A stretch of 64,000 nt of DNA from Halostagnicola sp. A-GB9-2 (lineage in GTDB: Archaea; Halobacteriota; Halobacteria; Halobacteriales; Natrialbaceae): NCBI RefSeq assembly GCF_030068615.1, contig NZ_JASJOC010000004.1, forward strand, positions 404,716 through 468,715. The letters are read 5' to 3'. The notes under the pieces are model-generated. The model was not told where the DNA came from and did no database searches. It saw only the letters and a list, made by a program, of their open reading frames with translations. The translations under genes and the position numbers were made by a program. Below are positions 42,687 through 50,692 of this stretch, one piece after another. Every line of letters starts with the position of its first letter. Position 1 is the first letter of the stretch.

Positions 42687-42744
42687 CCATTCAAACTATC
42701 GACTGAATCTGTAACTCTTCAAGGATTTCAACAGAGCCACATAA

Positions 42745-42903
42745 ATGGGAACTCACTCAGGGGAAGATATGGTACTAAGCTTGGCTGCATACGTTTACGC
42801 CTCGATTCGAACAGACGACCATGATTTCAACGGTGGCTTTGCGTTTTTCCTTTTCCTCGCAGATTCGTTCACCGCAGCCGCCTTTGGTCCACCGTTACTA
42901 TAG
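42745..42903 (+). CDS. Doubtful small ORF beside the IS
   Basis: A 52-codon frame (begins MGTHSGEDMVLSLAAYVYAS, ends AAAFGPPLL) lies directly outside the IS right end. It is partly hydrophobic, with no recognised family, and has no clear promoter. It could be a remnant of a gene cut by the IS. The rest of the gap from 42739 to 43028 shows nothing. Confidence 0.2.
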   Translation: MGTHSGEDMVLSLAAYVYASIRTDDHDFNGGFAFFLFLADSFTAAAFGPPLL

Positions 42904-43028
42904 ACGCGACAGATCCTCCTCGGATGCTCCATTCAACCTCTACACCCTTTTCTGAATTACTGTCCCTCACAAATCAAATTCTATCCCGTACCGCACTCGT
43001 GCTGTGAATTCAGCACAGGTTATTCGAA

Positions 43029-43412
43029 CTACTTAGCATTCGTCAACCCATACTGAAGCACTAACCCCGGGACGATCACACCGACAATAACGAGGACGCC
43101 GAATAGCACGGCGAAAGGAAGGGCAGTGACGATGCTCAATCCAAGATAGAGTGCCATCGCTACGAACACGCAAATCGAAATGACGGCGTTCTCTTGGGAT
43201 CTGATCGGCTCGCTTCGGACGAGGATACCCATCGACACGGCGAGCAGCACGAAGATAGCGATCAGTGCAGCGTTGAATATCTGCATCGAGTCAACCGCAA
43301 GCCCGTAGAACAACCCCAGACCGGCGAGTACGAATGCGATGCCCAAGATGGCGAGTCCGGCTCTCTCCGCGTGTGAACGCTCGCTCGTCTCGCCGGGTAT
43401 AATCGGGGTCAT
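43029..43412 (-). CDS. Four-helix membrane protein
   Basis: The 127-residue product starts with a polar N-terminus (TPIIPGETSERSHAERAG) and has four hydrophobic segments (from LAILGIAFVLAGLGLFYGLA to GVLVIVGVIVPGLVLQYGL). No family is recognised. It follows another membrane protein gene on the same strand by four bases, so the two form a pair, perhaps subunits of one membrane complex. The ATG at 43412 avoids an improbable upstream extension. Confidence 0.6.
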   Translation of the reverse strand: MTPIIPGETSERSHAERAGLAILGIAFVLAGLGLFYGLAVDSMQIFNAALIAIFVLLAVSMGILVRSEPIRSQENAVISICVFVAMALYLGLSIVTALPFAVLFGVLVIVGVIVPGLVLQYGLTNAK

Positions 43413-43416
43413 ACGA

Positions 43417-43776
43417 TTACCTTCTTGCAGTTCGTTCGCCTGCGTCTTGCAGTCTGCCGTAGGCGGGCGCGAGCAGATAATCCGCAATGCCACCCACAAC
43501 CAACGCTGCAGCCAAGAAGAGGTCGCTGAAACCGGTGTCGGCTCTCGTCTCGATTAGAACAACTACTCCGGCCAAGCCGATTCCGAGACCAATTCCGATG
43601 GTCAGTTCAAGTCGATGCTCACCCCACCAGACGGCGATGCCAGCGACCAGAAGCATGATACCACCCACAAATACATCGACACCGAACGATAGTCCACCAA
43701 AGGTGAGCCCGCCCAGTACCAGTCCAATCCCTACCCGTTGTAGTTGTTCGACTTGATCGATTTCTTGTTCGCTCAT
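43417..43776 (-). CDS. Membrane protein paired with the next gene
   Basis: A 119-residue protein with an acidic N-terminus (SEQEIDQVEQLQRVG), about four hydrophobic stretches (GIGLVLGGLTFGGLSFGVDV, VGGIMLLVAGIAVW, and two more) and a polar tail. Function is unknown. The ATG at 43776 was chosen. Confidence 0.6.
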   Translation of the reverse strand: MSEQEIDQVEQLQRVGIGLVLGGLTFGGLSFGVDVFVGGIMLLVAGIAVWWGEHRLELTIGIGLGIGLAGVVVLIETRADTGFSDLFLAAALVVGGIADYLLAPAYGRLQDAGERTARR

Positions 43777-44046
43777 TTGTAACAGAACCAACGTATAGTA
43801 AGATTGTAATCCCTTGCACTAATCAAATTAGCCGACCACTGATTCTTGATACGGTGTGATGCATTCGCACTCTCAATTCAGCAGACCCTGTCAGAACTAT
43901 CGATCAACTGCCAAAAGTGGTGTGCAACATAGAGAGGATGCAGTTGCGTTTCTTCCGCTCTCGATGTAACGAATCAGCCGTGCTATAGAGATGCTTACTG
44001 AGCAACAGTTGTCAGTCAGGCCAAAGAGGTATGCAAATTTTATCTC

Positions 44047-44952
44047 TTAGCTGATGATCGCGCGCTCGAACCGGTAGTAGCCGATCACGAGCGGGACGAC
44101 GATCCACGCGAGGACGATCACCCAGGCGCCCCAGGTCTCGAGGTAGAACGGGACGTCGCCGGCGATCCGACCGGCCGTCGTCATGTCGACGTCCTCCGAG
44201 CCGACGAAGTCGATGAGGTCGAGCGCGATCACGGACAGCGCCTGGCCGGGGCTGAGCCGCTCGACGAGGAGGTACCAGGCGGGGACGGGTTCGCCCGTGA
44301 ACAGGGGCACTTCGCGCTCAAAGACCCAGTAGATCACTGACGGGACGAAACTCCAGAGGAAGTCGAAGACGACGAAGATGCCGAGCACGCCCGCGACGGC
44401 CTTCGCCCGGCTGTTCACGCTCGCCGAGACGCCGACGGCGATCGCGACGTAGACGAGCCCCATGATGAGCGAAAACGCCAGCAGGCCGAGGTAGTCGGAG
44501 ACGACGAAGCCGTCATAGAGGGCGGCGATCACGACGCTGCCGACCAGGAAGCCGATCACCGTCGGAAGGGCGACGACGCCGGCTCGTCCGGCGACTTTCC
44601 CGAGGACCACGTCGAGGCGCGTGAACGGGAGACCGAGCAGGAAGCGGATGCTCCCGGACTCGCGCTCCTTGACGATCGCCTGATAGCCGACGATCAGGCC
44701 GATGATCGGAACCAGCATCCCGATTGGCTGGAAGAGAAAGCCGACGGCGTCGGCGAATTCGGGGGCGGGGCCGTCGCTGTGGAGCAGGTACGGGATCGCT
44801 GAGACGCCCGCGACGAGTAGGATTAACAGCGCGGTCAGCGCCCAAAGCATCTTCGCGCGTGCGGCATCCGCGAAGTCCTTTCGCGCGATCGCGATCCAGT
44901 TGGTGTACCTCCTACCGCTCTCCGCCCGGGAGGTGTCGTGGGCGCCGCTCAT
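44047..44952 (-). CDS. ABC-2 type permease (NosY-like)
   Basis: A 301-residue integral membrane protein with six helices, including WIAIARKDFADAARAKMLWAL near the start, LVPIIGLIVGYQAIVKERESGSI near 80 and a C-terminal WVIVLAWIVVPLVIGYY. It overlaps the ATPase gene by four bases and forms a transporter with it. Cargo unknown. Its GC content and codon use resemble chromosomal genes more than the AT-rich element around it. Confidence 0.9.
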   Translation of the reverse strand: MSGAHDTSRAESGRRYTNWIAIARKDFADAARAKMLWALTALLILLVAGVSAIPYLLHSDGPAPEFADAVGFLFQPIGMLVPIIGLIVGYQAIVKERESGSIRFLLGLPFTRLDVVLGKVAGRAGVVALPTVIGFLVGSVVIAALYDGFVVSDYLGLLAFSLIMGLVYVAIAVGVSASVNSRAKAVAGVLGIFVVFDFLWSFVPSVIYWVFEREVPLFTGEPVPAWYLLVERLSPGQALSVIALDLIDFVGSEDVDMTTAGRIAGDVPFYLETWGAWVIVLAWIVVPLVIGYYRFERAIIS

Positions 44953-45905
44953 GCGTCCACTACCTCCGTGCTGCCGTCGCGCCTGCCGCGCGTCGGCCGG
45001 TCGCCAGTGGTGAACGCGGCGAACAGATCCTCGAGCGACGGTTCCTCGCTGGAGATGTCCTCGACCGTGCAGCCGGCGTCCTCGACGGCATTGATGACGG
45101 TCGCCTTCCGGCTCGACTCGGAGAGAGACGCGACGATCTCGACGCCCTCGACGCGCACGTCGGTGACACCGGAAAGTGCGGCGACGGCCTCGCGAACGCC
45201 GTCGGGCACCGCGTCGACGGTCAGCACGAGCCGGGAGTCGGCGTCGAACTGCGACTTGAGCGCGTCGATGCTATCCTCGGCGACGAGCTCGCCGCCGCGC
45301 ATGATCCCGACGCGGTCGCAGACGGCCTCGACCTGTTCCATGATGTGACTCGAGAAGAAGACGGTCGCGCCGCGAGCGTTCTCCTCGCGGATGATCTCGC
45401 GCATCTCCCGGGCGCCGTTCGGATCAATCCCGGAGGTGGGCTCGTCCAGGACGATCAGATCGGGCTCGCCAACGAGCGCCATCGCGAGAGCAACGCGTTG
45501 TTTCATCCCGGTCGAGAACCCGCCAGCTTTTCGATCGGCTGCCTCGGTGAGTCCGACGCGCGCTAAGAGCTCGTCAGGGTCGTTAGACGCACCTTTTGCG
45601 TCGATGGCGAACTGAACGTGTTTCCGAGCAGTCAACCGATTGTACATTCCAAAGTCCTCGGGGAGAACGCCGATTGATTGGCGGACAGCGAGCGACTCGG
45701 ATTCGATGTCGTAACCGAGCACTGTTCCCGAACCCGTCGAAGGTGGCGTGAACCCGAGGAGCATGTTGATCGTCGTCGACTTCCCTGCCCCGTTCGGTCC
45801 GAGAAATCCGTATATTTCTCCCTCCCGAACCGTTAGATCCAGAGATTCAACGGCTGTTATATCCCCGAACCGGCGCGTGAGAGAATTCGTCTGAATGGCA
45901 TCCAT
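44949..45905 (-). CDS. ABC transporter ATP-binding protein
   Basis: The ATPase has Walker A GPNGAGKST near residue 37, signature STGMKQRVALAMAL near 131 and Walker B LIVLDEPTSG near 151, with an H-loop SSHIMEQ near 186. It is of the DrrA/CcmA type with a 100-residue C-terminal domain. The permease gene follows with a four-base overlap. The operon lies inside 13-base direct repeats. Confidence 0.92.
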   Translation of the reverse strand: MDAIQTNSLTRRFGDITAVESLDLTVREGEIYGFLGPNGAGKSTTINMLLGFTPPSTGSGTVLGYDIESESLAVRQSIGVLPEDFGMYNRLTARKHVQFAIDAKGASNDPDELLARVGLTEAADRKAGGFSTGMKQRVALAMALVGEPDLIVLDEPTSGIDPNGAREMREIIREENARGATVFFSSHIMEQVEAVCDRVGIMRGGELVAEDSIDALKSQFDADSRLVLTVDAVPDGVREAVAALSGVTDVRVEGVEIVASLSESSRKATVINAVEDAGCTVEDISSEEPSLEDLFAAFTTGDRPTRGRRDGSTEVVDA

Positions 45906-46214
45906 CGATTATAGTTAGTTTCCTATCAAAAAATAGCTTCTGATTCCACTAGAGATGCTTACACACGGTTGTATTCACGACCAGGCAACTCTGATCTCTA
46001 TATGAGGAGTCTCACCAGGACTGATCTTGATATTTGGAAGTCATACTTGTCGCGTGTATTATCTGACTGATGTGAAAAGTGTACGTTCTGTACTGAGCGA
46101 TCATTGACCTTCGCAGATTACCCCTCAGACTGTGCCACATTCGCGCCCTGTATCTTGCACAACGGTACTGACAATTATTGGAGAGTACGAGGATTGAGCG
46201 TATGGGTTATTTTG
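45906..46214. other. Intergenic gap before the DUF7692-like gene
   Basis: About 309 bases, AT-rich and non-coding, containing the right-hand copy of the 13-base direct repeat. I see nothing else in it. Confidence 0.4.
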
Positions 46215-46517
46215 CTAATCCCTATAGTCGCGGCCGGTTTCGACTTCGACGCCGGTCTCGACAGTGAAAGTCACGTTGCCGGTCGACAGCTGGTCGGCGA
46301 TCTCTTTCCGTTGCTCGAGGGTGAGATCCGGGCGCTCAAGGACTCGGCGAGCACTGGCGACGATGCGGGTAACGTCGTGACAGGCGAACGCGGCCGCGTT
46401 GGATCGATTACAGTCGTAATAGTCGGCGGCTTTCTCGATTTCGTCGAATCGCCATTCGTTGCCGTCGTCGGTTCGGATTCGGACAGAGCCGGGAATGTCG
46501 TTCTTGTTTCGGGCCAT
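46215..46517 (-). CDS. Small haloarchaeal element protein (DUF7692-like)
   Basis: The 100-residue acidic protein has the pattern SVRIRTDDGNEWRFDEIEKAA then YYDCNRSNAAAFACHDV, seen in small proteins of haloarchaeal plasmids and proviruses. I assign the family from memory of the pattern only. A TATA-like TTATATAC lies about 58 bases before the ATG. Its presence supports a mobile-element setting. Function is unknown. Confidence 0.6.
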   Translation of the reverse strand: MARNKNDIPGSVRIRTDDGNEWRFDEIEKAADYYDCNRSNAAAFACHDVTRIVASARRVLERPDLTLEQRKEIADQLSTGNVTFTVETGVEVETGRDYRD

Positions 46518-47390
46518 GTTCGTGAACACGAGTCGGATATCCTAGTTTTTTCGGGTAGCTGGATCGAGTTTTGTATATAAATGGGGTGTCGGCTGGGTGG
46601 TGATCGGCGCGGTCGGCGACGCGATCGCGCTCGCGATGGGCGCGATATGAACACGCGGTGCTCGCGCTCGTGTTCATATTCGGGAAAACGATTCTCGAGA
46701 CGTGCGACCCCGTGCACTCACACGGAAACCCGGTTCGAACGGGCTCAGGCAAGATGAACGGGTGAAAGAATAGGGTTCTTACAATTCCTGGTTATCAGGT
46801 GAGTCAAAAATTCAGATGCTGCTCGTGAAGCAATCAAAGAGGCCCGGGGCATGGAACAGGATATAAGAGATTCTTTAAGCAATTCTAACTCGAGTCGGTT
46901 GTGACAACATTCATAAGATATTATATAATCTCGACATCAACCATTCAACATACGATTCACTAGGTGATCGATCGCCCCAGCCATACTAACTCCAAGGCTA
47001 ACTGAGGTAACAACGTCCGCTCCGGCTGTGTGTAATACTGCAACAAAAACGCCAATAAAGGTGACAAATCGTTGTAACCGTTCTCAGTCTACAATATGAT
47101 AGTGAACTTCTGACCCAGCACCAATCGACCCCTCCCTCATCTCATTGATTGATTCCATCCATTGCTGACGTTCATACATCTTTGCCATCCGTTTTTCACC
47201 GCTCTCGTCGGACATATTCCACTAACAGAATCACAGCACCAAACATGTATTGGCAATAACTCTATACTGGTACTGGATTGGCGGCCGATAACAAGAAGTT
47301 GTCAAATCGTACACTTACTAAAAAGCAGCTCAGACCAGTATTGATTGATTTGCCAGTGGACTTAAGATTCAGAGGTGTGAGGATTTCCTC
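46518..47390. other. AT-rich non-coding stretch
   Basis: About 870 bases with no convincing gene. It holds one clear inverted repeat (46645-46679) and then an AT-rich stretch from about 46760 that continues to the small gene at 47391. Short frames in it lack coding character. Confidence 0.4.
46645..46679. repeat. 11-base inverted repeat
   Basis: ATATGAACACG (46645-46655) and CGTGTTCATAT (46669-46679) are perfectly inverted around a 13-base spacer. It is 128 bases before the start of the gene at 46517. It could be an operator, a terminator stem or part of the element's maintenance region. Confidence 0.55.
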
Positions 47391-47654
47391 ATGGTAACAG
47401 AAATCAACCGCATTGGGGTACTCTCAGTGGTGAAAATATACACAGTCATTTCGGTGGTAACTGCCGGTGTAATGGGATTCCCCTTGGTACTCTTAGACTT
47501 GGTGATTGAAAGTGGTATTGGAATTGGCATGTATATCACCCTGTTAATTGGTGCCGCCGTCTTTGGCGTGGTATCGGGTGCTATTGCGCCGTTAATTTAC
47601 AACTTTATCAGTGGCACTGTCGGTGGTGTTGAGGTAGAACTTTCCAAGATTTGA
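47391..47654 (+). CDS. Small two-helix membrane protein
   Basis: An 87-residue protein with a polar start (VTEINRIGVLSVVKIY), two or three hydrophobic segments and the end GTVGGVEVELSKI. Small archaeal membrane proteins with a GG(I/V)E(I/V)EL end are common; their function is unknown. Its codons are more AT-rich than those of chromosomal genes. Confidence 0.6.
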   Translation: MVTEINRIGVLSVVKIYTVISVVTAGVMGFPLVLLDLVIESGIGIGMYITLLIGAAVFGVVSGAIAPLIYNFISGTVGGVEVELSKI

Positions 47655-47693
47655 ATTACGTATAGCCGTAGGAAAACACCGATTTTGAACCGG

Positions 47694-47957
47694 TTAGATC
47701 ATCCCATCCAGCATCCCATTATTATAAGCAAAAGTGAGACCCACTGCAAGAATAATTAATAGGATTATGAGAGGGTCATATCTCTTACTCTTCTGGCTTT
47801 TGAGAACCCGCTTATGGTCATTTTTAACCTGTGAAACATATGAGGACGATGAATTCGTTCTGTCCGCGATTTCCTCATTTGTAAGATCTGAGTTCTTTGA
47901 TGCTGTATCAATAATCTCTTGTTGCTTATCGGTTAGATCGCCGTACTTGTCACCCAT
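47694..47957 (-). CDS. HTH protein with C-terminal membrane anchor
   Basis: The 87-residue protein has an N-terminal helix-turn-helix-like part (LTDKQQEIIDTASKNSDLTN, then EEIADRTNSSSSYVSQVKND), a basic linker (KRVLKSQKSKRYD) and a terminal transmembrane helix (PLIILLIILAVGLTFAY). A membrane-tethered regulator is plausible. Unlike its neighbours it is basic and AT-rich, a sign of foreign origin. Confidence 0.6.
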   Translation of the reverse strand: MGDKYGDLTDKQQEIIDTASKNSDLTNEEIADRTNSSSSYVSQVKNDHKRVLKSQKSKRYDPLIILLIILAVGLTFAYNNGMLDGMI

Positions 47958-48156
47958 CCTAAAACCCTATACAGAATTCATCTGGTTTACAGCCACTATC
48001 CACCCGTATGCCAGTCTCCCCCTGCGCTACACCTTTTCCCATACAACCCGGAACCTAGCAACAATCCATAATTAATCTTTCTTTGAACAGTCTATTTGGA
48101 ATGTGGTCTTTTTATGAAAGTCGGGTATTCTTATCTGAGTTAACTGATCACTCACT

Positions 48157-49170
48157 ATGATTGTCAATGCTCGAGCACTCGAGACAACCTACGTTCCCCA
48201 AGATCTCGAGCACAGGGAAGGACAGATAAGTCAGCTCGCGACAGCGCTGGAACCACTAACTCACGGCGTTGGTGGGGATCATAGCCTGATTTTCGGACCA
48301 TCGGGATCGGGGAAAACCACGCTCGCGAAGTACGTCGTTCGGAAGCTGCGACAGGAATCCTTGGGCGTCAAACGAGCATACTGGAATTGCATGTCGGGCT
48401 CGTCGAAAACCGAGGTCTTGCACGGGCTCGCGCAGGATTCGAAGATAGGAAACCATCTGTCAAGAGACGGCACCGCATCCGGTGCGTTCATTGAAGCCTT
48501 TCGCGAAACAGACGATCATATTGTCGCGATCATTGATGAGGTCGACGTGCTTGAGGACGAAACGCTGTTGCTCGGGTTGGGAGATCTCCCGAACGTGACG
48601 ATCGTCGCGATCACGATCGACGAAGACGACTTTTTTGCGAATCACCAGCTGAACGGGCGAGTCAAATCCCGGTTTTCGAGTGCAGAGACGGTCCGACTAC
48701 GACGGTATTCTCACAGCGAATTAGTGGATATTCTCTTAGCTCGAATCTCTGCAGGATTGCGACCAGGAGTGATTACGATCGGGGTTGTTGAATACATCTC
48801 AGATATTGCGGCCGGTGACGCACGCGAAGCGATCAAGCATCTCGAGAAGGCCACCGTTCGCGTCGCTCGTTCGGATCGATCGCAGATTACGATCGACGAC
48901 GTTGAATCGGTTCATCACGAGGCACGCCAGGATCTCCGACAGGACCACATCAATTCGCTGGGAACGCACAAACGACTACTGCACGACATCATTGCCGACG
49001 CTGGTGAAATTGGGGTTGGAGAACTGCACGACACCTACGAGAGACGAATCAGGAATCCAAAACCGAACCGGACTCGGCGGCGATACCTTTCCTCGTTAGT
49101 CGATAAGTACGAATTGCTCGAGTCGTCTGGCACCGGTCGTGGGAAATCATACACGATAGCCGAGCCGTAG
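48157..49170 (+). CDS. cdc6: Orc1/Cdc6-type replication initiator
   Basis: A 337-residue AAA+ protein with Walker A FGPSGSGKTT near residue 47, Walker B AIIDEVDVL near 128 and sensor 2 region near GDAREAIKHLEKA, followed by a winged helix (about 260-337). It is shorter than chromosomal haloarchaeal Orc1 (about 400), as in plasmid or provirus copies. It would bind an origin and load MCM. Four TTTCCGGCCA repeats follow the stop directly. Confidence 0.88.
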   Translation: MIVNARALETTYVPQDLEHREGQISQLATALEPLTHGVGGDHSLIFGPSGSGKTTLAKYVVRKLRQESLGVKRAYWNCMSGSSKTEVLHGLAQDSKIGNHLSRDGTASGAFIEAFRETDDHIVAIIDEVDVLEDETLLLGLGDLPNVTIVAITIDEDDFFANHQLNGRVKSRFSSAETVRLRRYSHSELVDILLARISAGLRPGVITIGVVEYISDIAAGDAREAIKHLEKATVRVARSDRSQITIDDVESVHHEARQDLRQDHINSLGTHKRLLHDIIADAGEIGVGELHDTYERRIRNPKPNRTRRRYLSSLVDKYELLESSGTGRGKSYTIAEP

Positions 49171-49183
49171 GGCGGTTTTCGTT

Positions 49184-49279
49184 TTTCCGGCCACTTTCCG
49201 GCCATTTTCCGGCCACGGGATACAGCCCCCCTTCTTCTGAAATTTGGTATCGTCAGCCGATATCGGTGTTTTCCGGCCA
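49184..49279. repeat. Four TTTCCGGCCA direct repeats after cdc6
   Basis: Copies lie at 49184-49193, 49195-49204, 49206-49215 and 49270-49279. The first three are 11 bases apart, so on the same face of the helix; the fourth lies 64 bases further, about six turns. They begin 14 bases after the cdc6 stop and end 13 bases before a TATA-like box. They may be origin iterons or a regulator site. Confidence 0.6.
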
Positions 49280-49322
49280 CTGCCGGTGTAGTCCTATTAA
49301 ATGGACGTTCCTCGTTCGGTGT

Positions 49323-49619
49323 ATGTCCGAACTTACAACCGAATCGGTACCGGACTCGGGGGAGTCGTTAGGTGGTTTTGAAGTCGAAACTCCTGCTGGC
49401 AAACCCGCGTCAGTTGAGGTCACAGGAACGCCGGTCAATTGCGCGCGTATTGATGTTCGAGTGGAAAATGGCCGACACTGGGTGTTTGGGGTGAACGACG
49501 GTACCGCAGTTCTCGTGATGGTGTGCAATGAGATTGGGAAGCGCGTCGACGCCGATCTACCGAGCTGGATCGAACCCGTTGTCCAGCGGACCGGGATCGA
49601 GGAGGTCGAGAAGTCGTGA
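49323..49619 (+). CDS. Unknown small protein next to the cdc6 repeats
   Basis: The 98-residue product (start MSELTTESVPDSG) has a mixed beta-rich look (FEVETPAGKPASVEVTGTPV, RHWVFGVNDGTAVLVMVCNE) without a known motif. A TATA-like CTATTAAAT at about 49292-49300 lies 25-30 bases before the ATG, suggesting a leaderless transcript. The TTTCCGGCCA repeats are directly upstream. Function unknown. Confidence 0.6.
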   Translation: MSELTTESVPDSGESLGGFEVETPAGKPASVEVTGTPVNCARIDVRVENGRHWVFGVNDGTAVLVMVCNEIGKRVDADLPSWIEPVVQRTGIEEVEKS

Positions 49620-49621
49620 TA

Positions 49622-49873
49622 TCACCGATTCGTATCGATCCACTCGCACCAGGCGTGAAAGTCGTTTGCACCGCATTGGCTGGCGATCGAATGCATCGTT
49701 CCGGTCGGAATCTTATCTTCGGAGTGCATCGGGACGCTGACGACCCTTACTTCACCAGTTTCAGGGTGCTCGTATCGGAGCTTAAGGTGGCTTCCCGTCC
49801 GGTCGACAGGAACGTAGCCATGGTCCTTGAGAACCTTCGCAATTTCTCTGCCAGAAAACGTTGTCCGAACCAT
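49622..49873 (-). CDS. hicA: HicA toxin
   Basis: An 83-residue mRNA interferase-type toxin with the family features GREIAKVLKDHGYVPVDRTG and GSHLKLRY (catalytic histidine near residue 29), then VVSVPMHSE. HicA cleaves mRNA when freed of HicB. The gene starts directly at the stop of hicB (TAA then ATG), so it is translationally coupled, in the order antitoxin-toxin. Confidence 0.9.
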   Translation of the reverse strand: MVRTTFSGREIAKVLKDHGYVPVDRTGSHLKLRYEHPETGEVRVVSVPMHSEDKIPTGTMHSIASQCGANDFHAWCEWIDTNR

Positions 49874-50131
49874 TTACTGCATGAAGTCCGGAAGTTCCTT
49901 TTCGCCCGCCGCGTCGGGGTCGAGCCCCCATTCTTCGAGATCGTCGTCGGTGACTGGTTCACCGCCACCCTCGTGCAGCTTCAGTGCTTCCGCGAGCATC
50001 GCCAATGCTTCGGACTTGGAATCGCCGAACGAAGCGACCCCGGTCTCGAGATCCTTTGCGGTAATGCGGCCGTCGTCCTCGTGGATGAATTCGACGCCCT
50101 CGGATCGGTCATTCCGCGTAGCACTCGCCAT
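49874..50131 (-). CDS. hicB: HicB antitoxin
   Basis: The 85-residue acidic protein has the partial RNase H-like HicB core (VEFIHEDDGRITAKDLETGV, SFGDSKSEALAMLAEALKLHE) that neutralises HicA. A near-palindrome lies just before its ATG and a TATA-like GCTTATCA about 30 bases upstream on the minus strand. The pair sits inside the element, where such modules are common and aid maintenance. Confidence 0.9.
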   Translation of the reverse strand: MASATRNDRSEGVEFIHEDDGRITAKDLETGVASFGDSKSEALAMLAEALKLHEGGGEPVTDDDLEEWGLDPDAAGEKELPDFMQ

Positions 50132-50134
50132 ATA

Positions 50135-50148
50135 CTCCCACGTAGGAG
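50135..50148. promoter_or_regulatory. hicB operator candidate
   Basis: CTCC-C-ACGT-A-GGAG is a near-perfect 14-base dyad four bases before the hicB ATG, between the TATA-like box (about 50158-50165) and the probable start of transcription. This is the expected place for HicB-HicA autoregulation. Confidence 0.5.
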
Positions 50149-50197
50149 AAAGAGCCTGATAAGCGTTCGTTCCGACTCGAGCGAACAGACGAGAGAG

Positions 50198-50458
50198 TTA
50201 CTCTGTGGGCTCGAGATCAGCGGCATCGAGGTCTCCAGCAAGGTACTGTTCTCCCAAGTCGGAGATCTCGTAATATCCCTCATCGACTCGGCTAACAAGA
50301 CCGTATTCGACCAATGTCGACAAACGCCGGTTGACACCAGTTCTATGGCGATCGATGTTCCTCGCAATCGTAGTAGGACCCAACTCCAACCCAGTATTGA
50401 GGACTTCCAGAATCCTCTCGTCAGTCGGATTCTGCATCCATGGACCGGGTTTTCTCAT
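50198..50458 (-). CDS. Winged-helix regulator (PhiH1 repressor-like)
   Basis: The 86-residue protein from the ATG at 50458 consists of a single winged helix (NPTDERILEVLNTGLELGPTTIA, then RHRTGVNRRLSTLVEYGLVSRV, then DEGYYEISDLG) with a short acidic tail. It resembles small provirus-linked regulators of haloarchaea. It lies divergently from the PadR gene and near HicAB on the same strand, within the element. Confidence 0.75.
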   Translation of the reverse strand: MRKPGPWMQNPTDERILEVLNTGLELGPTTIARNIDRHRTGVNRRLSTLVEYGLVSRVDEGYYEISDLGEQYLAGDLDAADLEPTE

Positions 50459-50692
50459 TATATACCAATTCCATACCACCTTCTTACGTGGTTCGAAACG
50501 ACGCATCTGTTGTACGATGTAGAACATCTGATTGCACTATATTGTAGAATATTCTATTATGGTGGACTCGAGAGTGATCAGGTAACGCGAGTTTCACGCG
50601 GGTCTGACTGTCCGTCGGACCCATTTGGAAAATGCGGTCCGGTGCTAGGGACACCGGGTCCGCGCGGCTCGCGTATCTGTGGTACGCAAGCC

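Larger units (their letters stand above)
41478..42738 (-). mobile_element. IS5-type insertion sequence with passenger gene
   Basis: A perfect 17-base terminal inverted repeat bounds the unit: GGCTCTGTTGAAATCCT at 41478-41494 and its complement at 42722-42738. The right end lies 52 bases before the transposase start, as expected; the left end lies 388 bases after the transposase stop, leaving room for a small broken gene. No matching target duplication is seen. An alternative left end close to 41840 would give a shorter IS, with the 41478 repeat coming from a second copy. Confidence 0.65.
43986..45962. repeat. 13-base direct repeats flanking the ABC pair
   Basis: TAGAGATGCTTAC occurs at 43986-43998 and 45950-45962 in the same orientation. 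The two copies enclose the ABC transporter operon (44047-45905). Such repeats could come from insertion of the cassette. Confidence 0.5.

Noticed and set aside
49616..50692. Long upstream extension of the PadR frame
   Set aside because: It is antisense to hicA and hicB; PadR similarity starts only after 50693.
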